Below are positions 44,490-53,619 of a stretch of DNA of 64,000 nt, piece by piece. The DNA is taken from positions 372,001 to 436,000 of the forward strand of contig JBGUBD010000001.1 of NCBI GenBank assembly GCA_041821185.1. The letters are read 5' to 3'. Position 1 is the stretch's first letter. Each line of letters opens with the position of its first letter. Below the pieces are notes generated by a model. That model was not told where the DNA came from. It was given only the letters and a program-made list of their open reading frames with translations, and did no database searches. The DNA is from Phycisphaerales bacterium AB-hyl4. GTDB lineage: Bacteria; Planctomycetota; Phycisphaerae; Phycisphaerales; Phycisphaeraceae. Position numbers and translations under genes: made by a program.

Positions 44490-45089
44490 TCACCGCCGAT
44501 TGTCCCGCGCGACCCGCGCCAACGCGCCCGGCGTATTCGCTTGCGCAACACTCGGCCAATCACTCGGCAACGCCAACCCCGTCCCCACCGCATCCAGCAA
44601 CCCCTGCATCCGCAACGCCTCGCCCGCCAACCGACGCTCCACCTCTTCCAACAGCGACCGGTGATACAGTCCCGGAAAGGGATGCCACCGCTCCGCGCGA
44701 AACGCCACCGCCTGCCCCCCCTCACCACGCGCCCCCAGCAACGCCGCCAACCACGTCGGCCGCATCATCACCATGTCACACGAACACAACAACAACCAAT
44801 CGCCACCCCCCTCGCCCACATCACGCAACGCCGCATGCAGCCCCGCCATCGGGCCGCAGCCGGGGTGCACATCCGCAATCGTCCGCAACCCCAGGTCCGC
44901 ATACGCGTCCGCCTGCCCAGCGATCACCGTTACCGACCGCGACATCGGCTTCAGCTGTCGAGTAAGCCGCACGACCAACGGCTCGCCATCGAGCAAGGCC
45001 CGCGCCTTGTCCGAACCGAATCGCCGCGACTGCCCCCCCGCCAACACGTAGGCCGACAACTGCTCATGCCTGCATGCCTCATCGCTCAT
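44490..45089 (-). CDS. mobA: Molybdenum cofactor guanylyltransferase
   Basis: 199 residues from ATG 45089. SAYVLAGGQSRRFGSDKARA is the nucleotide-binding LAGGxSxRxGxDKA motif; RTIADVHPGCGPMAGLHAAL and LLLCSCDMVMM are the next conserved blocks. The enzyme adds GMP to molybdopterin to form the bis-MGD cofactor in the cytoplasm. It is the last gene of the Moco operon and overlaps the MogA/MoaB-type gene by 11 bases. Confidence 0.93.
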   Translation of the reverse strand: MSDEACRHEQLSAYVLAGGQSRRFGSDKARALLDGEPLVVRLTRQLKPMSRSVTVIAGQADAYADLGLRTIADVHPGCGPMAGLHAALRDVGEGGGDWLLLCSCDMVMMRPTWLAALLGARGEGGQAVAFRAERWHPFPGLYHRSLLEEVERRLAGEALRMQGLLDAVGTGLALPSDWPSVAQANTPGALARVARDNRR

Positions 45090-45627
45090 GACGAACCACC
45101 TCGCCTCGGCCGTCGTCCTGCACATCGCCGCGCAACGTTTCGATCGCGTGCGGCAAAATATCGAGCAACGCTTCAAGCATCTCCGTCGCGCCGCGCTGCG
45201 AGCCGGGCAGGTTGATAATCAACGTCCGTGCCAGCGTGCCCGCCTCGCCGCGCGACAGGTAGGTACGCGGCGTCTTCTTGTAGCAGCGTCGCCGGGCCAG
45301 TTCCAGCAACCCCTCATGCCGACGCTCCAGCACCGCCGCCGTCGCCTCCGGCGTCACGTCGCGCGGCGCGAGCCCCGTTCCCCCCGTCGTCAACACCAGG
45401 TCGGGCGCGGGCGCCTCACACGCCCACATGCGCAACTGCGCGCCGATGGCCTCGACCTCATCCGCCACACACGCCGTCGCCACCACGTCCGCCCCAAGCC
45501 GCTCGCGCGCCATCGCCACCAGTGCCGGGCCCGACGTGTCCGCGGCCTCGCCACGCGAGCAACGGTCGCTCACCGTCAGCACTGCCACCCGCGCGGGCAG
45601 CATTTTCGCGGCATCATGCATCGTCAT
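45079..45627 (-). CDS. Molybdopterin adenylyltransferase-type protein (MogA/MoaB)
   Basis: 182 residues. VAVLTVSDRCSRGEAADTSG is the family start. APDLVLTTGGTGLAPRDVTP has the TTGGTG molybdopterin-binding motif, and INLPGSQRGATEMLEALLD follows with the NLPGS loop. It adenylates molybdopterin before Mo insertion. MogA and MoaB cannot be told apart here. It overlaps moaC (14 bases) and mobA (11 bases). Confidence 0.92.
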   Translation of the reverse strand: MTMHDAAKMLPARVAVLTVSDRCSRGEAADTSGPALVAMARERLGADVVATACVADEVEAIGAQLRMWACEAPAPDLVLTTGGTGLAPRDVTPEATAAVLERRHEGLLELARRRCYKKTPRTYLSRGEAGTLARTLIINLPGSQRGATEMLEALLDILPHAIETLRGDVQDDGRGEVVRHER

Positions 45628-46126
45628 TCACCTCGCCCTTGCCGCCCTTGTTCGCTTCCGCGTGATACGGCCCGCCGCGTCCGCCGGTCTTCTCCAGCAG
45701 GCGGATCGCTTCGATCACCATGCCCTTGTCGATCGCCTTGCCCATGTCGATCACCGTCAGCGCCGCGACGCTCACTGCCGTGAGCGCTTCCATCTCCACA
45801 CCGGTTTTCCAGTTCGTGATCGCCTCGGCCCGCAGGTGCACGAAACCATCATCCACCCACGCTTCGACATGCACCGCGTCCAACGGCAAGCCATGACACA
45901 GCGGAATCAATTCATCCGTCCGCTTCGCAGCCTGAATGCCCGCCAGCCGTGCGACCTCGAGCAGATTGCCCTTCGCCAGCGCGTTGCGTTGGATCGCCTC
46001 CGCCAGCTTCGGCGAGATACGCACGCGTCCCTCGGCCACCGCCCGTCGACGCGTCACCGCCTTCTCGCCCACGTCGACCATCCGCGCACGGCCGGCCTCA
46101 TCCATATGCGTCAACTTCTCATCCAT
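45614..46126 (-). CDS. moaC: Cyclic pyranopterin monophosphate synthase
   Basis: 170 residues from ATG 46126, which overlaps the moeA stop (TGATG). MVDVGEKAVTRRRAVAEGRV, LIPLCHGLPLDAVHVEAWVD and GVEMEALTAVSVAALTVIDM are the family blocks; the last has the catalytic KTGVEMEAL region, and LLEKTGGRGG follows. It converts 3',8-cH2GTP to cPMP. The partner moaA is not in the window. Confidence 0.94.
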   Translation of the reverse strand: MDEKLTHMDEAGRARMVDVGEKAVTRRRAVAEGRVRISPKLAEAIQRNALAKGNLLEVARLAGIQAAKRTDELIPLCHGLPLDAVHVEAWVDDGFVHLRAEAITNWKTGVEMEALTAVSVAALTVIDMGKAIDKGMVIEAIRLLEKTGGRGGPYHAEANKGGKGEVNDDA

Positions 46127-47313
46127 CACACACTCCAAGGCCAATACGCCCAAGGCCCCTCGCCCGCCGCCTCGGCAGGCAGTCGCACGAACCCATCGCT
46201 CCGCGCCGCACTGGCCACATCACCCGAGCCCATCCCCGCCACCAGTTCCGCCTCGCCGGGCCCCACCAACCGCACCGGCCGATGCCACCACAACCTAAGC
46301 GACTTCTCGTCCGCATTCACCAACCGCACCATCGCCGTCGGCGCATCCGCTCGCGAAAAGCCCGCCCGCCGACGCAGCGCCGTCGCGCCGAATAGTCTGG
46401 CCGTCACCATCACCGACACCGGATTGCCCGGCAGCCCGAGGATCGCCTGTCCGCTCGGCCCCACCGCCGCGAGCATCGGCTTGCCCGGCCGAATCGCCAG
46501 CTTGTGAAACAACACTTCCCCCCCCACCTCGCGCACCGCCGCCGGCACATGATCGTAATCGCCCATCGACACCCCGCCCGTCAGCAGCACCGCGTCGCAC
46601 CCGGCCAACTGCTCGCTCAACGCTTCCGTCAGAGCCTCCATCGAATCATGCACCCGCACCACGCCTTGCCAGTCCACCCAGGGCAGCGCGCCAAACATCG
46701 CCTCCACCACCGGCCCATTGCTGTCGCGCAACTGCCAAGGCTCAGGCCTCGCCGCCACATCCAGCAACTCATCCCCCGTCACCACCACCCCCACGCGCAC
46801 CCGTCGATACACCGTCGGCTCGACGCAACCAAAACTCGCCATCGCCGACATCACGCTCGGCCCCACCACCTCACCCGCTTCCACCACCACCGCGCCCGCC
46901 GCCAGATTCTCCCCCCGTCGACGGATGTTCTGCCCCGCACGAATCGTCTCCGCCGGCACGGTCAATCGAATCTGTGCAGGCGCTTCCTCCACGTCTTCCC
47001 GACGAATCACCGCTTCTGCCCCGCTCGGCACGCAGCCGCCGGTAAAAATCCGCAGCGCCTTGCCGCTTGGCATCTCAGGCGGCTCGTGCCCCGTCGCCAC
47101 CTCGCCCGCGACCGCCAACGTTTCATTCGACAGATCGCCCAGCCGTACCGCATACCCATCCATCGCCGACACATCATGGGCCGGGCTGTCCCGATCCGCC
47201 AGCACCGCCTCCGCCAGCACCCGCCCCGCCGCCGCATGCAACGCGACACGCTCGGCGTCCACCGGCCTTAGCCGTGCGACCAGTCGCTCCATTGCATCCA
47301 AAGGCGTCAGCAT
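46126..47313 (-). CDS. moeA: Molybdopterin molybdenumtransferase
   Basis: 395 residues from ATG 47313. SPAHDVSAMDGYAVRLGDLS is the diagnostic DVSAMDGYA motif, IFTGGCVPSGAEAVIRREDV and IRRRGENLAAGAVVVEAG follow. The MPT-binding part has VVVTGDELLD, LLTGGVSMGDYDHVPAAV and ILGLPGNPVSVMV. It inserts molybdate into adenylated molybdopterin. It starts a tightly overlapping run of moaC, mogA/moaB-type and mobA. Confidence 0.95.
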   Translation of the reverse strand: MLTPLDAMERLVARLRPVDAERVALHAAAGRVLAEAVLADRDSPAHDVSAMDGYAVRLGDLSNETLAVAGEVATGHEPPEMPSGKALRIFTGGCVPSGAEAVIRREDVEEAPAQIRLTVPAETIRAGQNIRRRGENLAAGAVVVEAGEVVGPSVMSAMASFGCVEPTVYRRVRVGVVVTGDELLDVAARPEPWQLRDSNGPVVEAMFGALPWVDWQGVVRVHDSMEALTEALSEQLAGCDAVLLTGGVSMGDYDHVPAAVREVGGEVLFHKLAIRPGKPMLAAVGPSGQAILGLPGNPVSVMVTARLFGATALRRRAGFSRADAPTAMVRLVNADEKSLRLWWHRPVRLVGPGEAELVAGMGSGDVASAARSDGFVRLPAEAAGEGPWAYWPWSV

Positions 47314-47402
47314 CTCAACCTTTCCGACCCAAGCGTTCAACATTCCAACGCCCGCTCACTTCCAAGAAGGGCACCGACTTGCCATCAACTCGAAACCCGA
47401 AA

Positions 47403-47816
47403 CTACGAACTCGAAACTTCCCCTTCCCACACCGCCACCTTCCACAACGGCACTTCGCGCTTCAGGCGGTCGATAAACACATCCATCGCCTTGATCCCCT
47501 CCGCGCGATGCGCTGATGCGATCTCCAATCGAAACGACACCGCCCCGACCGGAACCTTGCCATAGCTGTGCGTCACCCGAATTGCCAGCAGTCCATGCGC
47601 TTCGCCAACCTCGCTCGCCAGCCGATGCAACTCCCGCTCCGTCATCGGCGGATACTGTTCATACGCCAACGCCGACAACCGCTGCCCCGCCTCCATCCGC
47701 CGCACCACGCCCTCAAACCGAATCACCGCGCCGACATCGCTGGGCAGTTCACCCCCCCAGCGCCCCTCTCCAGACAACGGGCCTTCAATCAACTCAACGG
47801 TCACCTGCATCATCAC
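47403..47816 (-). CDS. moaE: Molybdopterin synthase catalytic subunit
   Basis: 137 residues. VGAVIRFEGVVRRMEAGQRL, LAYEQYPPMTERELHRLASE and VTHSYGKVPVGAVSFRLEIA are the MoaE blocks. IDRLKREVPLWKVAVWEGEV holds the catalytic Lys and the Y/W-K motif near the end. It adds sulfur from thiocarboxylated MoaD to cPMP. MoaD is not visible nearby. It overlaps the AhpD-like gene by 23 bases. Confidence 0.93.
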   Translation of the reverse strand: MMMQVTVELIEGPLSGEGRWGGELPSDVGAVIRFEGVVRRMEAGQRLSALAYEQYPPMTERELHRLASEVGEAHGLLAIRVTHSYGKVPVGAVSFRLEIASAHRAEGIKAMDVFIDRLKREVPLWKVAVWEGEVSSS

Positions 47817-48204
47817 TCGCCTCTCGATCCGTCCGCTCCGATCGGTCGCGTTCGAACTGCACCTGCGCCCAACTCCACGCCGCCACCGTTCGCGGAAAGC
47901 CCACCGTGTTCATCCCCAGCAGGATCGCCTGTTCGACTTCCTGCTCCGTCGCGCCCGCCTGCATCGCCCGACGCACATGCGAACGCAACGCCGACTCCAG
48001 CCCCGCTCCCAGGCTGATGCCGATCTTCACCAGCGAGCACGCCTTTGCGTCCATCGGTCCGAGCCGTTCCACCGCCTGCCCCACACGCTGATGCGCCTCG
48101 CCCAGTTCGGGGAACTTTCGCACAAACTCTTTGAACGTCTTCGGCAGCTTGCCCGGGAGTTCGCCCGCCGCGTCCGGCAACGCATCTCGATTCATCTCGC
48201 TCAT
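47794..48204 (-). CDS. Carboxymuconolactone decarboxylase/AhpD-like protein
   Basis: 136 residues, all-helical. LPKTFKEFVRKFPELGEAHQ and AKACSLVKIGISLGAGLESA, then RSHVRRAMQAGATEQEVEQA, are typical of the CMD fold. The C-x-x-C pair of true AhpD peroxidases is absent, since the helix reads ESALRSHVRRA. Its role beside Moco genes is unknown. It appears to lead the operon. Confidence 0.82.
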   Translation of the reverse strand: MSEMNRDALPDAAGELPGKLPKTFKEFVRKFPELGEAHQRVGQAVERLGPMDAKACSLVKIGISLGAGLESALRSHVRRAMQAGATEQEVEQAILLGMNTVGFPRTVAAWSWAQVQFERDRSERTDREASDDAGDR

Positions 48205-48502
48205 CGCTCAATCTCCAATAAGCATCATCATCACACAGCCGCCTTGGTGTCGCCCATCATCTTACGATACCTGCCGGCCCGCGACTTGAAGATGCACGTA
48301 GCATCAGCCATATGCTGCATACAACGGGCCAGCCAGCCAAATGCCACACGACGCTTCCCTGCTGCGTTTGGAACCGTTATCTTAAAGCACGTCAAGACCA
48401 CACAATACGCCGCCGCCGTGATACCGCGCGTAACACGCTGTTCTTTTCGTAATCGAGCGCAGCGGCGGCTTCAACAACTACAGCACTTCAGGAGACGCCG
48501 TC
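48205..48502. other. Divergent intergenic region
   Basis: 298 bases between the Moco operon (minus) and the heparinase-type gene (plus). It should contain both promoters. I could not assign -35/-10 boxes or a molybdenum-cofactor riboswitch with any confidence. Confidence 0.35.
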
Positions 48503-50680
48503 ATGAAACCCCTTCTACCACTGTTTCTGGTGCTGGGGATGATGGTAAGTCATATGAATTTTACCACAGCACAAATTCGCCCCGTGGACGTTCGCCAACC
48601 GGTGCAGGATTCCGCTGACCGTTACCCAATGATCGCGACCACACCGGATCGGCTGGAGCGAATGCGGTCGGCGTATCAGAATTCCGAACAGGCACGCACG
48701 ATACTGGACGCCACCTTTATCGAGCCTGCCCGAAACGTAAAAGGCGAGCCGATTCATTTTCCACCTCGCGGCGGCCATCACAATATGTGGTACCGCTGCC
48801 GGGACTGCGAAGTGCCGCTGAACACACTCAGCGATACGAAGCACCAATGCCCGGATTGCGAACACATTTATACCGGCGAGCCTTACGATGATGTCATTTT
48901 CGCCCGTCAGCATGCTGCGAATCTGCGTAACGCGTGGCGGTCCGCTTGGGCGTATGCGATCACGGAAGATGAAGTATTTGCCCGTTATACCGCCAAGGTT
49001 TTGCTTGGCTATTCTGAACGCTATGCAGGATATGAGTACCGCCACGCCAGCCGAAATATGGATAGCGAGTGGGCGCAACGCGCGGGAGGACGCCTGGACG
49101 ACCAGACGCTTGATGAAGCGAATTTCATGGCTCGGCAGATTGCGCCCGCGTTCGACTTGATTCGACCTTCCGAAGCGCTGGACAGCGATAGCAGTGACAC
49201 CATTCGCGAAAACCTGATTCGCCCGATGCTTGAAACCATCCGCCGAAATCAGCGTGGCAAAAACAACTGGCAGAGTTTTCATAATGCCGCGTACATCTCC
49301 GGCGGCGCCTTACTGGACGATGCGGAGCAATGGGTCGCGCTGGCCATCAATGATCCAGCCCATGGCTTCCTGAATCAGTTGGAAATTTCCATCACCGACG
49401 ACGGCATGTGGTACGAAGGCAGCTGGAGCTATCACCATTACTCGCTTCAGGCGCTCGTACTGCTTGCCATGTCCGCGGAACATCTCGGGATCAATCTCTG
49501 GGATCACCCGCGATTCAAGCGCATGTACACCTTGCCGTTGCGGTACGTCATGCCTGACGGGTCGCTGCCGCGTTTTGGCAACGCAAGTGATCCAAAGCTA
49601 AGCGACATGAGCAGTGGCGGCGGCCTGCTTTCCGAGCCGGCGTACGCCGCGCTGCAGGACGAGCAGTTTCGAGCCATGCTTCCCAGAACGCCGACCTGGT
49701 TGTCGGTCATGTATGGCAGCGAGGCGGTTGAAGGGCGCGGCGAACTTTCAACGACGACAGGTAGCGATGTGATGCCTGCCGCGGGCCACGTCGTGCTCCG
49801 CACGAATGGTGACGCGGGCCTGGCCGGCGCTGCGGTGTGGGGGCCGCACGGGGGATATCACTCGCACTTGGATCGCTTGAGTTTCATGTGGTTCGCCCAT
49901 GGGCAGGAACTCGGCCTGGATCGCGGACGTATGCGTGCCCAAGCGTATCAACTGCCAATCCACACGCAGTGGTACCGCCATACGTTAAGCCACAACACCG
50001 TGATGGTCGACGAACAGGCGCAGCGTCCCGCCGACGGCGAGCTTTTGTATTTCGCTGCCAACGATGCCTATGCCGCAGCGGTGATGCAAAGCGACCAGGT
50101 TTACGAAGGTGTCAAGCACCGTCGCCTGTGGGTGATGACACCGACTTACATCGTTGTGTTCGATGCACTGGACGCAGATAGCCCGCGTCGCTTCGACTGG
50201 CTTTACCACCACGCGGCCGACGATGTGTCCAGCGATGTCGCGACAGACGCCCTCGACCTGACCGGCCGAGATGATGGGTTTCGATACTTACGCAACACCC
50301 GTGAGGGTCGCACGGACGAACCGATTGAGTTCGTTTTTCGCGGGGATGATGTTGCAACTCACCTTCGCATGACCGCCGACGACGACACCTGGGTGATGAC
50401 TGGTGACGGGCCTTCGGGAACGATGGACCATCGCGATCCGATGGTGCTGGTACGTCACGATGAAAAGCAGTCCACGCGTTTCGCCGCCGTCATCGAGCCG
50501 GTCAAGGCCGACGCCGAACCGACGGTGACGCAGATTCGCTGGCAGGAGGAGCAAGGCTACATCGTCATTCAAGTTGACGGTGTTGATTGGCGTGACGAAA
50601 TTCAGCTTGCTGACAACCACCACGTCGTCATCACACACCAGGACGAACGCGTGCTCACGCCGACTGACCAGCGCGAGTGA
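48503..50680 (+). CDS. Secreted heparinase II/III or alginate-lyase-type polysaccharide lyase
   Basis: 725 residues with a signal peptide (LPLFLVLGMMVSHMNFTTAQ). A small Cys motif follows (WYRCRDC...HQCPDCEHIY), probably a zinc site. The toroid domain reads RNQRGKNNWQSFHNAAYISG and GMWYEGSWSYHHYSLQALVL, in which N, H and Y side chains fit the lyase active site. The beta part begins with HVVLRTNGDAGLAGAAVWG and has GGYHSHLDRLSFMWF and WYRHTLSHNTVMVD, as in heparinase II/III. It should cleave an acidic polysaccharide outside the cytoplasm. Confidence 0.85.
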   Translation: MKPLLPLFLVLGMMVSHMNFTTAQIRPVDVRQPVQDSADRYPMIATTPDRLERMRSAYQNSEQARTILDATFIEPARNVKGEPIHFPPRGGHHNMWYRCRDCEVPLNTLSDTKHQCPDCEHIYTGEPYDDVIFARQHAANLRNAWRSAWAYAITEDEVFARYTAKVLLGYSERYAGYEYRHASRNMDSEWAQRAGGRLDDQTLDEANFMARQIAPAFDLIRPSEALDSDSSDTIRENLIRPMLETIRRNQRGKNNWQSFHNAAYISGGALLDDAEQWVALAINDPAHGFLNQLEISITDDGMWYEGSWSYHHYSLQALVLLAMSAEHLGINLWDHPRFKRMYTLPLRYVMPDGSLPRFGNASDPKLSDMSSGGGLLSEPAYAALQDEQFRAMLPRTPTWLSVMYGSEAVEGRGELSTTTGSDVMPAAGHVVLRTNGDAGLAGAAVWGPHGGYHSHLDRLSFMWFAHGQELGLDRGRMRAQAYQLPIHTQWYRHTLSHNTVMVDEQAQRPADGELLYFAANDAYAAAVMQSDQVYEGVKHRRLWVMTPTYIVVFDALDADSPRRFDWLYHHAADDVSSDVATDALDLTGRDDGFRYLRNTREGRTDEPIEFVFRGDDVATHLRMTADDDTWVMTGDGPSGTMDHRDPMVLVRHDEKQSTRFAAVIEPVKADAEPTVTQIRWQEEQGYIVIQVDGVDWRDEIQLADNHHVVITHQDERVLTPTDQRE

Positions 50681-50770
50681 TGCGTCGGCCATGCGAGATG
50701 CTTTCCCCCTTCGACAGTTTTACGCCTCGTCCGACAACACGGCGGGCAAAACTGCTACCTTAGCCTGCTC

Positions 50771-51739
50771 ATGGACGCATGGCTTACAATGATCTCGGCG
50801 GTGCTGGCGATCTTCGGCATCGCCGCCCTGGGCCTCATGACCAGGCGGTTGAACTGGCTGACGGAGAAAGCCGACAACACGCTCCTGCGGCTGGTGGTCA
50901 ACCTGCTGATGCCTTGCCTGATCCTTGATGTGATCCTCGGCAACGAACGGCTGCTTTCGCCGTCGGATTTCGCCCTGCCGCCGATTGTCGGTTTTTTGTC
51001 GATCGTGCTCGGCTTCGCGGTCGCTGCGGGTGCCGCGCATTTTCTTCGCTGGCTGCCGGGCATGCAGACCCGTGCCCAACGCCGAACGTTCGTGCTATGC
51101 GTCGGTATCTACAACTACGGCTACATTCCCATCCCGCTGGCGACCGCGCTATTTGACGACGGTCTGGCGGTGGTCGGCGTGCTGTTTGTCCATAACATGG
51201 GCGTCGAAATCGCCCTGTGGACTGTCGGCATTCTTGTCATCAGCGGCAACCTCGGCCGAGACTGGTGGAAGCGCCTGTTCAACCCGCCGCTGCTGGCGAT
51301 CCTCGCGGCGATCGTGTTGAACCTGCTCGGCCTCTACGTCTACGTGCCCGCATTCATCCATCAGGTTCTGCACATGCTCGGCGCTGCCGCGATCCCGCTG
51401 GCGGTGCTGCTGACCGGCGCGATTATCGCGGACCATCTCGGCCAGGCCAGCTTTCGCCACGGCGTCGGCATGATGACCAGCGCGTGCTTGCTTCGACTCG
51501 GCCTGTTGCCAATCATGTTCATCGCCGCCGCCGCGATGTTTTCCGGCTCAAGCGAGCTGCAACGTGTGATCGTGCTCGAAGCCGCCATGCCCGCCGCCGT
51601 CTTTCCCATCATCATGGCGCGACACTACGGCGGCGACCCGGCGACCGCCATTCGCGTCGTCATCGCCACATCCTTCGCGAGCCTGCTGACCATGCCGCTC
51701 TGGCTGCAAGGCGGGCTGCATTGGCTGGGTGTGGGATAG
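50771..51739 (+). CDS. AEC-family (auxin efflux carrier-like) transporter
   Basis: 322 residues with about ten hydrophobic segments. The first half has LLRLVVNLLMPCLILDVILG and the middle GIYNYGYIPIPLATALFDD; the latter N-Y-G-x-x-x-x-P region is typical of the family. The last part has LEAAMPAAVFPIIMARHYGG. Members export or import small organic acids across the inner membrane. The gene follows the lyase by 90 bases, so it might handle breakdown products. Confidence 0.88.
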   Translation: MDAWLTMISAVLAIFGIAALGLMTRRLNWLTEKADNTLLRLVVNLLMPCLILDVILGNERLLSPSDFALPPIVGFLSIVLGFAVAAGAAHFLRWLPGMQTRAQRRTFVLCVGIYNYGYIPIPLATALFDDGLAVVGVLFVHNMGVEIALWTVGILVISGNLGRDWWKRLFNPPLLAILAAIVLNLLGLYVYVPAFIHQVLHMLGAAAIPLAVLLTGAIIADHLGQASFRHGVGMMTSACLLRLGLLPIMFIAAAAMFSGSSELQRVIVLEAAMPAAVFPIIMARHYGGDPATAIRVVIATSFASLLTMPLWLQGGLHWLGVG

Positions 51740-51757
51740 GCGATGCACGGCTTGCTG

Positions 51758-52621
51758 TTATAGCTGTTCGCGGATGCCTGACGGCTGATCATGGCCTTGC
51801 TCGCTATGCGGTTGCACGTTTTCTCTGAGGTGAAGCGACTGGAGGCGTGGGTTTTCTTCGCTGAAGTCGTCTTGCGGTTCGTAGCCGAGCATCTCGCGGG
51901 TTTCGGAGATATCCATTTGGTTGAAGACGTTTTTCGATAGGCCGTGCGCAATCGCAAAGCGCAGCGATTCGTTGTCAATGCAGCATTGGATAAGCTGGTT
52001 GAGATCGCGTCGAGAGACGAAGGCGTTCATCATGCCGATCTTGTCGGGATCGCGAGCGGATTCCAAGGGCTGAAACCCGCCGATGCGGATCGCGATCGCG
52101 GAGAGGCCATGCTGTGTCGCCATGAAGCGAGCCATGGCTTCGCCGAAGCATTTGGATACGCCGTAGAGGTCGCCGGGATTCACCGGGTCGTCCGGCTTAA
52201 CCTGCACATCCACCGGGTAGGCGGAGACCGCGTGGATGGATGACGCAAAGACCACGCGTCGACAGTCGGCGGCCTTGGCAGCGACGAAGACGTTATACGT
52301 GCCGACGATGTTCGTCTTCAGCACGGTCTCCCACACTTCGGAAGGACTCGGGCCGGCGGCGAGATGAACAACCGTGTCAATGCCCTGGAAGTGTTGCTTG
52401 AGTTGTTCGAGGTTGCCGATGTCCGCTTCCGCCGTTCGTCCATACGACGCGAGGGTGGCAAGGTCCGTACCAGGCTGATCGATCAAGGTCAGGTCGTAGC
52501 GGGCGTGCGAGTGCTCGGCGAAGTAGGACCCGATACGCCCTGCGGCACCGGTCACGAGCACCCGCCGACGTTTGTCAGCTGGCTGAACACGCGGCTCGGT
52601 CTCAGTCACGAAGGCGTGGGC
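51758..52621 (-). CDS. NAD-dependent epimerase/dehydratase, uronate-dehydrogenase-like
   Basis: 287 residues from ATG 52621. VLVTGAAGRIGSYFAEHSHA is the Rossmann motif, DTVVHLAAGPSPSEVWETVL follows, and RVVFASSIHAVSAYPVD with DLYGVSKCFGEAMARFMATQ has the Ser and YxxxK catalytic residues. AIRIGGFQPLESARDPD resembles uronate dehydrogenases. That activity would suit products of the lyase encoded at 48503. It converges with the AEC gene. Confidence 0.87.
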   Translation of the reverse strand, partial: AHAFVTETEPRVQPADKRRRVLVTGAAGRIGSYFAEHSHARYDLTLIDQPGTDLATLASYGRTAEADIGNLEQLKQHFQGIDTVVHLAAGPSPSEVWETVLKTNIVGTYNVFVAAKAADCRRVVFASSIHAVSAYPVDVQVKPDDPVNPGDLYGVSKCFGEAMARFMATQHGLSAIAIRIGGFQPLESARDPDKIGMMNAFVSRRDLNQLIQCCIDNESLRFAIAHGLSKNVFNQMDISETREMLGYEPQDDFSEENPRLQSLHLRENVQPHSEQGHDQPSGIREQL

Positions 52622-52697
52622 CATGCAATTATTCACACCGGGCAATACACGCAACCACTGGCTCGGCCAGCACGCTTGCTAAACAAGCATGGCTACC

Positions 52698-53381
52698 CTA
52701 CCCCGCCACGGAGGGAACCAACTTCGATTGATGAGGCGCCACCCCTGCAATGGGCTGCGACGCACAGCGATCGATCATTTCATCGCGAAAACGTGCCAAC
52801 CCCAAATGGACTCGCGTCTTGACAATCGAGACAGGCAGATCCAGTCGCGCGGCAATCTCGTGATGGCTTAGCCCGTCAAAGAAAGCGTACTGCACGGCAA
52901 CTCGCTGCCCAGGCGGAAGCATAGCCATCGCCCGCCGAGCCTGTCTGCGACGTTCGACAATCCAACTCGCCTCTGGCGATTTCAATGAGTTGCCATCAGC
53001 CACATCGCCATCGCGGGGCTCGTCCACAGCCGCCTCGGGTTCACATGTCGAAGGGTCGCGCATCTGCTCGGTCGCTCGCTCTCGTGCCAGCTTCAGAAGA
53101 TAACTCGACACGGTCTTGGACTTGACACCGACGCGTTCCGGCCGACGCCACAACTCCGTGAAAACATCCACCAAAACGTTTTCGGCCTCAGCCTCGTTTC
53201 CCAAAACGCGCAAGCAGATCGCGTAAACCACTTTTCGATAGCGATTGAATACCTCATCAAGCGCGTCCGCGTCACCTTGGCGAATCGCTTCAAGCAGATC
53301 CGTATCTGTGACATGCTGTTTGCCACGACCTTGATCGGTCGACAAACATGAAGGACGCTCTTCCAGACCGGGGAAATTCAT
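52698..53381 (-). CDS. ECF RNA polymerase sigma factor
   Basis: 227 residues. Region 2: DALDEVFNRYRKVVYAICLR, then ENVLVDVFTELWRRPERVG. Region 4: AMLPPGQRVAVQYAFFDGLS, then HHEIAARLDLPVSIVKTRVH. It is a standard extracytoplasmic-function sigma factor. No anti-sigma gene is adjacent. The neighbouring kinase gene at 53620 is on the same strand, but 238 bases separate them. Confidence 0.9.
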   Translation of the reverse strand: MNFPGLEERPSCLSTDQGRGKQHVTDTDLLEAIRQGDADALDEVFNRYRKVVYAICLRVLGNEAEAENVLVDVFTELWRRPERVGVKSKTVSSYLLKLARERATEQMRDPSTCEPEAAVDEPRDGDVADGNSLKSPEASWIVERRRQARRAMAMLPPGQRVAVQYAFFDGLSHHEIAARLDLPVSIVKTRVHLGLARFRDEMIDRCASQPIAGVAPHQSKLVPSVAG

Positions 53382-53426
53382 CGCCCACGCTCCTCAAAAT
53401 CAAGCTCAACGGTGCGAAACCGGCGA

Positions 53427-53442
53427 CGGTGCGTTTGCACCG
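53427..53442. repeat. Short hairpin between ECF sigma gene and kinase gene
   Basis: CGGTGC-GTTT-GCACCG is a perfect 6-bp stem with a 4-base loop. It lies 46 bases upstream of the sigma factor start, after the kinase gene in transcription order. It may be a terminator core, but no U-tract follows on either strand. Confidence 0.3.
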
Positions 53443-53619
53443 CCTGATCGACGCAAACTCATGCTCGACCGATTTCGCTCACGAGATCTCAACCCGCGAG
53501 CTGACAGGCAGCATACTCGATGCAGGAGCCACTTATGAACGGTGCAACCCCCCTGTATTGGGTGGGGGATGCCCCGAACTGCCGTTAAAGGCGAACCGGC
53601 AGTCAGACAAGGTTATGAT

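Noticed and set aside
46504..47271. Long plus-strand frames opposite moeA and its neighbours
   Set aside because: Translations are dominated by Arg, His and Pro, the usual shadow of GC-rich minus-strand coding.
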